Shown here piece by piece: positions 34,055 to 42,336 of a stretch of 64,000 nt of DNA. How positions within the stretch are numbered: the stretch's first letter is position 1; the number at the start of each line of letters is the position of its first letter. The notes under the pieces were generated by a model. The model was not told the DNA's origin. It searched no databases and was given only the letters and a program-made list of their open reading frames with translations. Origin of the DNA: Microbacterium sp. EYE_78 (GTDB lineage Bacteria; Actinomycetota; Actinomycetes; Actinomycetales; Microbacteriaceae); the NCBI RefSeq assembly GCF_023149035.1, contig NZ_JAHXMY010000002.1, positions 558,001-622,000 of the forward strand. The letters are read 5' to 3'. The translations under genes were made by a program, and so were the position numbers.

Positions 34055-37000
34055 TCAGCCGACGGGGGTCTCGGTCGGCGTGGGCGTGGGTTCGGGGTCG
34101 GGTGGGGGCGGCGCGATCTGCTCGCAGTCGACGCTGACCGAGACCTCGTCGAGGCCGTCGAGTGCGCCGATCCAATCGACGGTGTACGTCACCCGCTCCG
34201 GCCCGAGGGCGCTGCTGCGGACGCTCTTCTCGACGGTCGCGACGTCCGCGCCGAATCCGGCTGGGCGCCAGTCGGGCGCCGCAGCATCGGAACGGCACGA
34301 GGGGACGTCGGCGGTCGAGACGAAGATCGGGTAGTCCGCGCTGTTCGCCGCGGGGTTGATGGGGGTGGCGTCGGAGCACCGGCCGTCGACGCCGAGGAAC
34401 GTGTCGCACCACGCTGCGGTCCATCTGTCGCCGGGCTGATTCAGGCGGGGTTCGAACGCATCCTGAGGTGTCCCGTTCAGGAAGTACCGGAGCCGGGCAT
34501 CCTCGAACGGCGGTCGTCCCGCGTCGGGACGTCGCGAGATGCCGTAGGTGAAACCGCTGGACTGATCGCCGCTCGGTCGCGGCTCGACCGTGTAGGTCAT
34601 CTCCTGGGGAGCACCCACGCTGCCGGTGGGACGGGCGGTGATCTCCGCTGCCGCCGTCCCGAACCCCGCCGCGCCGCGGAACGTGCTCGTCGCGCACACG
34701 TGGATCGTCTTCGAGCGGAACGTCTCCGCCGGGAAGGTCCTGCTCGACTGCGTCGTGTCGGGCGTGCACTGCGCAGCCGACCGCTCGCTGTACCCGAACA
34801 GCATCTGGGTGCCCGCGCTCTGCGAGAGCACGCGCACCGTGACGGTCATCGAATCGGACGTCGTGGTCTGGGAGAGCTCGATGCGGGGTGCACCGACGCC
34901 GTGCGCCTCGAGTCGGAGTTCGCCGCCCTCGCTCGAGCCGCCGGCGATCGGGGGGAGGTCGAACTCGGTCAGCGGTGTCGCGATGAGCGTCGTCGGGTCG
35001 TTCGCGCCGATCGCGTACCCCGCGAATGTGGCGGTCCCGCCGCTGACGGACTGCGTCGCACTCCCCGCGACGCCCCCGGACAGCCGGACGCTGCCGGTCG
35101 TGTCGTCGAGTCCGGTGATCGTGACCGTCGCGACCCCGCCGTCGTTGCCGTTGGGGACGGGGTCGAAGCGAGACCCGGTCGGCTGCGCCGGCGACCGGTA
35201 GGCCCACGCCTCGGTGCGGACCGTTCCGCGCGACGCGCCGACCTCGTTCACCGCGCGCGCCTCGTAGACGCGCTTCTCGCCGACGGGCGCGTCGATCGGG
35301 CCGCACACGCCCGACGCCGCGCAGGACGCGACCTCGCGGCCGCCCGTCGTGATGCGGTACCGGTCCACGCCCGGGTAGGACCCGGCATCCGAGACGACGC
35401 GCAGCGTCACCGAGTCGGGGCCGTACGCAGTCCATTCCACGCGGGTCGGATCCGCCGGCAGCCCGCGCAGGTCCAGGGTGACCGAGCCGTTGCGATCCCC
35501 GCTCGACTGCCGTCCCTGCGCATCCTCGACCACGAACGAGCCGATGCAGCGGGCGGCGCCCTCGGCGTCGGAGGACCAGCTCGCACGGACGGCGCGCTCG
35601 CCGGCGGGGGAGAAGCGCACGCCGTCGCAGTTGCCTGCGCTTGAGGCGGCGACGACCCGCAGGGCCGTCCCCGGCAGCGGGTTCACCTCGCCCGCGGCGC
35701 CGATCACCTCGATCGTGCAGGACGTGCTGCCGTCGGACTGCGAGCAGGTCCGGGTGGCCGACCCGCCGCGCGGAAGCGTCGACGGCGACGGGCCGACGGT
35801 CAGCACGACCGCGGCCGACGGCGTCTCGGGATGGCTCGGCAGGCTCACGACGACCTGCTCCTCGCGGCCCGGACGGGCGTCGTCGGCGGCGGTGACCGTC
35901 AGCCGGTCGCCCTCGGCCACCACCTCGAACTGGTCGCCCGAGTAGTCCGCGGCGAAGCGGAGGGCGGCGTCGTCGGCGACGCCCGCCCAGCGCACCATCC
36001 GACCGAGGTCGTACGTCTGCGTCTCTCCCGGCCGGACCCCGAGCGACGCGCTGCGCAGTGTCGGCTGGGGCGTCTCCGCTTCGACCTCGACGCGGATCGC
36101 GAGGAAGGTCGCCTGCTCCTGTCCGGTGAGTCGCGCCCCGACGATGCAGGAGTCGGACCACGGCGCACCGCGTCCCGCGGAATACCGGATGCGCGTTCCG
36201 GAGACGACGCTGCAGTCCGCCTCGGCCCGTGCCCCGCCGGCTTTGACCGAGCCGGCGTCGAGCAGCAGTCGTTCCCCGTCGGGCAGCACGACGGCATCCG
36301 ACAGGTCGAGGTCGACGGATGCGTTCTCGGCGACCTGCAACGGCGGCAGACCGGCACGCAGCGACAGCCGCAGATCGGCCGTCCCCGGCACGCGGAGGAA
36401 TCCGTAGGACGTCACCTCCGCCCCGTCGAAGGCCGTTCCCGTCACCTCGAAGGGGATGAGCCGCGAGCGCTCGGGGAGGTCGCCGGAGATCTCCCACCCG
36501 TCGACGGTCAGATCGTCCGGCGAGCCCCACAGCGAGAGCCGGAGCGCCGAGGGGTCTCCACCGCTCCACGAGACCATGCCGCTCAGCACGTCCACGCCGC
36601 CCGGGAATCGGTCGCGGTCCTCGAGCGTGAGCACCGTGTCGCGGACGACGGGGTGATCCGGCACCGGGTCGCGGACGACCTTCACCACGACGAGCCCGAT
36701 GGCGCTGTCGCCGTCGGCGTTGACGACCGTGTAGCTGTAGGAGAAGGTCCCGAGGGCGGTGCCGGCCGCGATCGTGACGGCTCCGCCCGTGTTCCGGACG
36801 ATCCGTTCGGTGAGGGCGTCGAACTCCGGCGAGCCCGCGGGCGCGTTCGGAGTGATGTCCGCGACCTCGAGCGGGCTGTCGAACGGATCGAGGTCGTTGT
36901 CGGCGGGGCGGACGATGACCTCGCTGCCCTCGCCCGCCTGCACCTGGACGTAGTCGCTGAAGGTCACCGGGCTCGGGTCGCTCTGGCGGTCGATCACCCC

Positions 37001-39991
37001 GACCCGGACGTCGGCGCGTCCGGTCTCGCCGCGGGCGTCGCGCACCTGGTACGCGAAGCGCACCTGCCCGCTCGAGCCCTCGCGGCTCGTGTAGACGATC
37101 GATCGGCCGTCCGCCGAGATCGCGGCGGCACCCTCGGCCGGCTGCTGGGTGATGGCGTCCAGTGTGACCTCGTCGCCGTCGGGGTCGACGGCGAACGCGT
37201 CGAACGGGATCGTGACCGCCTGACCCGCGACGACCCGCCCCACGAGCGTCCGGGGGACGGGGGCGCGGTTCTCGTCGCCGGCGGTCACCGTCACGGTCAC
37301 CCGGGCGGTGTCGACGACCTCGGGGAAGCCGAGACGCGAGACGGTGTAGGTGAGGGCGTACGTGCCGGCCGTGCGCGGCGCGAGGTAGCGCAGCAGCCGT
37401 CCGGACGCGAACGCCAGACCGCCCCCGGTCTCATTCACCACCGAGGAGGGGTCGATGGCGATCTGCGCGCCGGCGGGGGCGCGATCGTTCTCCAGGACGG
37501 GGATGTCGACCTGCGCACCCGCGCGCACGGTCACCGCGTCGTCGACCGCGATCGGCGGCTCGGCCGACCCCGCCGGCAACAGGATGACGGTCAGCTCGCC
37601 CGTCGCGCCGATGGCATCGTCGTCCCGACCATCGGTCAGGCGGTAGCGGACGACCCCGAGCCGGCCAGGCCCGCCGTCGTCGGTCGACCCGCTCACGCGC
37701 AGCAGGCTCTGGCCCACGAGATCGACGCTGAGCGACGCCGTCGGGTCGCTGTCGGGACGGATGTCCTCCAGCAGCAGCACCAGCCCCGCGGGGTTCGCGG
37801 CGGCGCTCGCGACGTCGATCGTGGCGTCCTCGCTCGGCCGGACGAAGGCCGTCAGCGGCGGCGTCGAGACCGTCACGTCCTGCGGGTCGCGGACGGTGAC
37901 CCGGACGAGGGCGGATGCCTCGCCCACCCGGTCCCGGACCGAATACTGCACGACGTACGACCCCGCTTCGCTTGCGGTGAAGGTCAGCCCCAGTGCGGAC
38001 GGGTTCGGGGTCGCGGTGGTCCGGGACGTGTCGAGCGAGACCACGGAGCTGAGCGCGGGCGGTCCCGATGCGCCCGTCACGTACGGAGCGATCGACACGT
38101 CGACCGGCTCGCCGACGACGCCCGTCACGGCGAAGGACTCGGCGCGCAGCTCCGGGGCGGGCGTGATCTCGATCGACAGCGGTTGCGTGGTCGACGCGCC
38201 GAATGCATCGGCGACGACGATCCCGATCTGGACGTCGGCGCCCTCGGTGGCGCTCGGATCGGGGTGCTGGTAGGTGAACTCGCCCTCGGGGGAGGTCGTC
38301 GCGCTCCCGACGGCGGGTGGGGCCTCGATGCCCGAGAGGTACAGCGGATCGCCGTCGGGGTCGACCCAGCCCTTCAGCAGGTCCGCGGTGACGGTGCCGC
38401 CGGGCGCCACCGACAGCGAGGGCCAGGTCTCGAGGCATCCGTCGACACCGCACCACACCGGCGCCGTGTTCTCGTCCTCCGGCACGACTCGCAGGGTGAC
38501 CGTGGCGGTCTCGGAGAAGAGCCCGCCGTCGGCGGTGCCGTCCGTGACGCGGTAGCGGAAGGTCGTGGACCCGGTCGCGTCGGGCGCGACGGTCACGGCG
38601 ACCTGCTGCTCCGCACCGGTGATCGACGCCGTGCCGAATGCGGGGTCGAGACCCTCGAGAGACGCCGGGTCGATGCTGAGGACGTCTTCGTTGGGATCGT
38701 GGTCGTTGAGGAGCACGGGCAGGAGCGCGACCGACCCGGCGCGCACCCCGAAGGCGTCGTCGACGGCGACGGGGGGCTTCGGGTCCAGGACCCGCTCGGA
38801 GGTCTCCTCGCTCTCCTGTTCCGCCTCGGTGGTGTCCTCGATCCGCCACTGCTGCGACGAGGGGACGAGGGTCCCCGACGGCACCTCCCACACCCACCCC
38901 GAGCTGCGGTCGTTGAGCGCCGTGCGCGAGCCGTTGCCGATGAACACCGGGTCCGCGCTGTCGCCGATGTCCGCACCGGCGTAGTCGAGCTCCACGCGGT
39001 CGCCCGGACGGCCACTGGACCACAGGGTGCCGCCGGAGGAACCGTCCCGGAGCCACGCCGCGTGGACGTCGGTTCCGGCAGGCACCGGCGCTGCGGGGAT
39101 GCCGAGGGCCGGGTCGTCGAGCACGCGCTCCGCCGGTCCCGACTCGAGCGGCACGCGGGTGAGGCCCGTCGGATCGGCGATGTAGGCATCCGTCCCCGCG
39201 GTCGCCGCGCGCTGCAGGGTCGGCGCCGAGACGGGATCCGTGGTGATGAGGTCGTCGCGCCCCCGCACGGCGACCTCGCCCGTCGCGACGTCGTACAGCA
39301 CCCACGTCCCGGACACGGCGGTCAGCTGGGCGTCCGCGGGGGAGATGGGGGTGTCGTCCTGGCCGAGGATGCGGCCGGTCGCGGCGTCGGCACGCACGAC
39401 GACGCTCTCCGCCGCCGAGTACGCGTAGACGATGCCCTCAGCGTCCACGGCGACGGCGGATGCCGCGAACCTCGGCGCGTCGGCGTCGCGCTCCACCCCC
39501 GCGTAGGGATCGATCGGTGCAGCGGCACCGCCGCCGGAGAGGGTCGCGCCGAAGACGCCGCCGCCCTCCGTCCGGTAGACGATCGCGTCCCCCGCGGAGA
39601 GGATCTCGATCGTGCCGGGCGGGGTCGGGGTGAAGAGGTCGTCCGCTTCGGAGGTGAGGTCCGCGGGAGCGGCGAGGTCCACGTCGGAGAACGAGGACCC
39701 GCCGTCGCTGTAGACGAAGAGCCGGTCGGCGGTCTGCGCCAGCTGCGTGCCGTTCTCCACCTGCTTGACGGTGTCGACCTCGCCCAGATCGAGATTGACG
39801 CGGGCGTAGCCGCTTCCGGCGCCGTTCTGCAGCGCCCACACCGTCGGGTCGTCGAGGGGGGTCTGCTGCGCGTCGTACCCGGGCCAGACGACGGCGAGGG
39901 TCACGGCGACCGCGGCGATCGTCGTCGCGGCCGCGGCGCCGATCCACGTCGATCGGCGCACGCGGGGTCGCTCCTGCCCGCTGGGCGCCAT
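34055..39991 (-). CDS. Giant Ig-like/fibronectin-III surface protein
   Basis: 1978 residues. A basic N-terminus (R-P-R-V-R-R-S) and one membrane segment (residues ~16-37) anchor it with the rest outside. Residues ~45-385 are a probable beta-propeller-like region of repeated strands (V-Y-S-D-G-G, V-Y-R-T-E-G-G-G). From about 400 on there are tandem Ig/cadherin-like domains with V-D-D-x-x-x-V-R-A-G and N-D-x-D-P marks (about 405, 815, 910, 1010), and a fibronectin-III-like unit near 1520. Paired cysteines follow in the last third. It ends in a Pro/Thr-rich tail (P-T-P-T-P-T-E-T-P). No sortase signal is present. Its ATG abuts the kinase stop (TGA-ATG, no gap). Confidence 0.85.
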   Translation of the reverse strand: MAPSGQERPRVRRSTWIGAAAATTIAAVAVTLAVVWPGYDAQQTPLDDPTVWALQNGAGSGYARVNLDLGEVDTVKQVENGTQLAQTADRLFVYSDGGSSFSDVDLAAPADLTSEADDLFTPTPPGTIEILSAGDAIVYRTEGGGVFGATLSGGGAAAPIDPYAGVERDADAPRFAASAVAVDAEGIVYAYSAAESVVVRADAATGRILGQDDTPISPADAQLTAVSGTWVLYDVATGEVAVRGRDDLITTDPVSAPTLQRAATAGTDAYIADPTGLTRVPLESGPAERVLDDPALGIPAAPVPAGTDVHAAWLRDGSSGGTLWSSGRPGDRVELDYAGADIGDSADPVFIGNGSRTALNDRSSGWVWEVPSGTLVPSSQQWRIEDTTEAEQESEETSERVLDPKPPVAVDDAFGVRAGSVALLPVLLNDHDPNEDVLSIDPASLEGLDPAFGTASITGAEQQVAVTVAPDATGSTTFRYRVTDGTADGGLFSETATVTLRVVPEDENTAPVWCGVDGCLETWPSLSVAPGGTVTADLLKGWVDPDGDPLYLSGIEAPPAVGSATTSPEGEFTYQHPDPSATEGADVQIGIVVADAFGASTTQPLSIEITPAPELRAESFAVTGVVGEPVDVSIAPYVTGASGPPALSSVVSLDTSRTTATPNPSALGLTFTASEAGSYVVQYSVRDRVGEASALVRVTVRDPQDVTVSTPPLTAFVRPSEDATIDVASAAANPAGLVLLLEDIRPDSDPTASLSVDLVGQSLLRVSGSTDDGGPGRLGVVRYRLTDGRDDDAIGATGELTVILLPAGSAEPPIAVDDAVTVRAGAQVDIPVLENDRAPAGAQIAIDPSSVVNETGGGLAFASGRLLRYLAPRTAGTYALTYTVSRLGFPEVVDTARVTVTVTAGDENRAPVPRTLVGRVVAGQAVTIPFDAFAVDPDGDEVTLDAITQQPAEGAAAISADGRSIVYTSREGSSGQVRFAYQVRDARGETGRADVRVGVIDRQSDPSPVTFSDYVQVQAGEGSEVIVRPADNDLDPFDSPLEVADITPNAPAGSPEFDALTERIVRNTGGAVTIAAGTALGTFSYSYTVVNADGDSAIGLVVVKVVRDPVPDHPVVRDTVLTLEDRDRFPGGVDVLSGMVSWSGGDPSALRLSLWGSPDDLTVDGWEISGDLPERSRLIPFEVTGTAFDGAEVTSYGFLRVPGTADLRLSLRAGLPPLQVAENASVDLDLSDAVVLPDGERLLLDAGSVKAGGARAEADCSVVSGTRIRYSAGRGAPWSDSCIVGARLTGQEQATFLAIRVEVEAETPQPTLRSASLGVRPGETQTYDLGRMVRWAGVADDAALRFAADYSGDQFEVVAEGDRLTVTAADDARPGREEQVVVSLPSHPETPSAAVVLTVGPSPSTLPRGGSATRTCSQSDGSTSCTIEVIGAAGEVNPLPGTALRVVAASSAGNCDGVRFSPAGERAVRASWSSDAEGAARCIGSFVVEDAQGRQSSGDRNGSVTLDLRGLPADPTRVEWTAYGPDSVTLRVVSDAGSYPGVDRYRITTGGREVASCAASGVCGPIDAPVGEKRVYEARAVNEVGASRGTVRTEAWAYRSPAQPTGSRFDPVPNGNDGGVATVTITGLDDTTGSVRLSGGVAGSATQSVSGGTATFAGYAIGANDPTTLIATPLTEFDLPPIAGGSSEGGELRLEAHGVGAPRIELSQTTTSDSMTVTVRVLSQSAGTQMLFGYSERSAAQCTPDTTQSSRTFPAETFRSKTIHVCATSTFRGAAGFGTAAAEITARPTGSVGAPQEMTYTVEPRPSGDQSSGFTYGISRRPDAGRPPFEDARLRYFLNGTPQDAFEPRLNQPGDRWTAAWCDTFLGVDGRCSDATPINPAANSADYPIFVSTADVPSCRSDAAAPDWRPAGFGADVATVEKSVRSSALGPERVTYTVDWIGALDGLDEVSVSVDCEQIAPPPPDPEPTPTPTETPVG

Positions 39992-41146
39992 TCAGCCCGC
40001 CCCGCCCAGGAGCAGGATCGCGGCGAGGGTGCCGCCGCCGGCGACGACGAGCGCGCCGACACTCAGCGCGACGATCATCGCGACCGGCGGGCGTCGTCGC
40101 GGTTCGGCGCCCGCCAGGATGGTGCCCTCATCCGGGCGTCGCGCGACGCTCACGCGCTGGCGTGCCGGCCGGCGCGTCTCGTAGGCGACGGCGGATCGCA
40201 CGGGCCCCCGTGCCCTGTCGTCGTCGAAATCCACGGGCGAACCCGCCGAGGCCCATTCGTCGACGGCGACCTCCAGCGGCGTGTGGGGCAGACCCAGGCG
40301 GTGCTGGATCACCTGCAGGTCGTGCGCGAAGGCGGCCGCCGACGTGTGGCGTGCAGCCGGATCGCGGCTGAGCGCGCGGGCGAGGACCGCGTCGAGCTCG
40401 GCCGGCACGTCGCCGCGCCCGACCGGCGTGTAGACCGCTTTGCGGATGCGAGCCTTCAGCTGGTCGCGGGTGTTCTGCCCCCGACCCGACCGCTCGAAGG
40501 GACTCCGTCCGGCCAGCAGCGAGTAGACGGTCGCCCCCAGGCTCCACACCTCGGCGGCCACCGACCCGGACACCCGCTCGTCGACCACCTCGGGCGCCGA
40601 CCACGGCACCGACATCGCGAAGACCTCCTCCGCGCCCGGGCGGCTCTCGACCGCGGCCGCGATGCCGAAGTCGGACAGGACAGGCGATCCGAAGGCGGTG
40701 ACGAGGATGTTGGAGGGCTTGATGTCGCGGTGGAGGAGCCCCGCCCGGTGGGCGGTCTCGAGGGCCGATCCGATCTTGACGCCGAGCTGGAGGACTTCGG
40801 CGACGGGGATCTCCTCGCGCCGGTAACGGTGCGTCAGGGACGTCGGACAGTACTCCATGACGAGGTACGGCCTGCCGTCGGACGAGATGGACGCCTCGTG
40901 GATCGTGAGGATGGACGGGTGGGCGCTCAACCGCGCCATCACATCCGCCTCGGCGTTGAACATGCGCAGCACGTTGTCGTCGACGACGTCCTCGAGCAGC
41001 ACCTTGACGGCGACCGGTCGCCGGGGGAGGTTCTGCTCGAAGAGGAAGACGTCGGCGAAGCCGCCGGCGCCGAGCGGTCGCACGTAGGTGAATCCGGAGA
41101 GCCCGGGGGGCGTGGAGGGGAGCCTGCTGGACACGCCGTCGCTCAC
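39992..41146 (-). CDS. Membrane Ser/Thr protein kinase (PknB-like catalytic domain)
   Basis: 384 residues. Kinase motifs: G-A-G-G-F-A-D-V (Gly loop, about 27), V-A-V-K-V (Lys about 48), H-R-D-I-K-P-S-N (catalytic loop, about 139), D-F-G-I-A (Mg loop, about 158) and S-A-P-E (about 182). A juxtamembrane linker holds R-P-D-E-G-T-I-L-A-G, close to the threonine repeats at 26520. A single membrane segment (~357-381) is followed by only G-G-A-G. With no extracellular sensor (no PASTA), input must come through the membrane segment or from inside. GTG start at 41146, first gene of the operon ending at 25777. Confidence 0.92.
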   Translation of the reverse strand: MSDGVSSRLPSTPPGLSGFTYVRPLGAGGFADVFLFEQNLPRRPVAVKVLLEDVVDDNVLRMFNAEADVMARLSAHPSILTIHEASISSDGRPYLVMEYCPTSLTHRYRREEIPVAEVLQLGVKIGSALETAHRAGLLHRDIKPSNILVTAFGSPVLSDFGIAAAVESRPGAEEVFAMSVPWSAPEVVDERVSGSVAAEVWSLGATVYSLLAGRSPFERSGRGQNTRDQLKARIRKAVYTPVGRGDVPAELDAVLARALSRDPAARHTSAAAFAHDLQVIQHRLGLPHTPLEVAVDEWASAGSPVDFDDDRARGPVRSAVAYETRRPARQRVSVARRPDEGTILAGAEPRRRPPVAMIVALSVGALVVAGGGTLAAILLLGGAG

Positions 41147-41187
41147 CCCACCGTCATCGCCGCGGGCGCGCCGCGCAGCCCGTCGTC

Positions 41188-41212
41188 ACCTTCGTGAAGG
41201 TTTTCTAACATA
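41188..41212 (-). promoter_or_regulatory. AT-rich promoter region and inverted repeat before the kinase operon
   Basis: In the 100-bp gap between the FHA and kinase genes an AT-rich patch gives a -10 candidate TATGTT (41207-41212, minus strand). Just downstream is the inverted repeat ACCTTC-GT-GAAGGT (41188-41201), well placed as an operator or initiation-site element. No clear -35 was found. Confidence 0.35.
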
Positions 41213-41246
41213 CGCCCCGTAGTGAGGGAACACCGGCTCCCCACGG

Positions 41247-42284
41247 TCACGGCTGGACGTCGAAGAGCACCGTGACGCCGTCACCCAGATCGAGCTCGGT
41301 GCCGCGGACGACTCGGGATGCGGCGCCGCCCCGCAGCAGCGCGGCCGCGCCGGTCGGCGGGCGGACGATCGTGCCGTTGGTCGAATCGAGGTCGCGGACG
41401 ATGAGCGTCTCGCCGTCGAGGGTGGCCTCGAGGTGCGTGCCCGAGACCTCCTTGCGGGGGGAGGGGACGCGCTCGATCCGCGCGCCGGTGTGACGGCCCG
41501 GGCGCGGCGCCCGGCCGAGGACCACGGGTCGGTCGAGCGGCACGACGCCGCCGCCGCTGAGGATCAGCACCATTGCGGCCGCCCGGGCGGGTGCCGGCGC
41601 CGCCGCCCGCGACCCGAGCAGGGTGCGGTCGTCGGGTGCGTCGCGGAGGAAGTCCGGAAGGTCGTCCTCCTCGTCGAGCGGTCGGGCGAACAGACTGCGG
41701 TCGATCGAGATCGTCTGCAGCACGTCGGGCTCCTCACCGCGCAGCGGCGGCGCGGGCGGGGTCGTGGGCAGCACGATCGCCTCGGTGAGGGGTTCGACCA
41801 CGCCGGGCGCCGCAGGGTCCTCCGCGTGCCCGGCGGCGAAGGGTCGGCCCCACGACAGCTCGTCTGCGCGCGCGACGCCCAGGCCGAGCGGCAGGAGATC
41901 GTGGCCCGCGGGTGCGCCCGCGAGCGCCAAGCGGATGCCGTCGGCCCCCGCGACGGCCGTCTCGACCCACGTGCGGGCATCCGCTCCGACGATCCGCGCG
42001 TGCGCGGACGTCTCGACGACCGCCGAGCCGCGGACGGCGACGCGCAGGGGTTCCGGACCGGACTCGGGGAACTCGGCGACGGCGAAGTCGGGCAGGGAGT
42101 GGATGCCGCCGGCGACGAGGACGCTCAGCACGTCCTCGAGGACGGCGGTCTCGGCCGCGGCCGCGTTCCACAGGCGTGCCACGACGCCGTCGCCGACGTG
42201 CGCGGCGACCAGGATGGCGAACCGGTCACCGGCGATCGCGTACCCGGCCTCCCGGGGGACGGAGGGCGTGGGGTAACGGAACAC
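41247..42284 (-). CDS. FHA domain protein
   Basis: 345 residues. The first ~170 (A-I-A-G-D-R-F-A-I-L-V-A, V-L-V-A-G-G-I) are not recognised and contain no membrane segment. An acidic linker follows with D-D-R-T-L-L-G-S-R, one of the threonine motifs shared with the neighbouring operon. The C-terminal FHA domain has P-V-V-L-G-R, E-V-S-G-T-H-L-E and D-L-D-S-T-N-G-T. The GTG at 42284 is preferred over the GTG at 42290 because TAGGCT touches the latter but lies 6 nt before the former. It is probably a cytoplasmic reader for the kinase encoded just downstream. Confidence 0.82.
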   Translation of the reverse strand: MFRYPTPSVPREAGYAIAGDRFAILVAAHVGDGVVARLWNAAAAETAVLEDVLSVLVAGGIHSLPDFAVAEFPESGPEPLRVAVRGSAVVETSAHARIVGADARTWVETAVAGADGIRLALAGAPAGHDLLPLGLGVARADELSWGRPFAAGHAEDPAAPGVVEPLTEAIVLPTTPPAPPLRGEEPDVLQTISIDRSLFARPLDEEDDLPDFLRDAPDDRTLLGSRAAAPAPARAAAMVLILSGGGVVPLDRPVVLGRAPRPGRHTGARIERVPSPRKEVSGTHLEATLDGETLIVRDLDSTNGTIVRPPTGAAALLRGGAASRVVRGTELDLGDGVTVLFDVQP

Positions 42285-42290
42285 GGTCAC

Positions 42291-42296
42291 AGCCTA
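42291..42296 (-). promoter_or_regulatory. -10 box deciding the FHA gene start
   Basis: TAGGCT on the minus strand ends immediately before the GTG at 42290 and 6 nt before the in-frame GTG at 42284. Only the second fits the spacing seen elsewhere in the window. Confidence 0.45.
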
Positions 42297-42336
42297 CTGA
42301 GCGGCGGTGCGGCGCTCCGTCGCGGCGCGCGTGCCG

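Noticed and set aside
35831..41197. Open plus-strand frame of nearly 1800 codons opposite the giant surface protein and kinase genes
   Set aside because: The composition is Arg/Asp/Gly/Val-rich with no recognisable domain. It mirrors well-supported genes on the other strand. Such frames arise because stop codons are rare in GC-saturated DNA.
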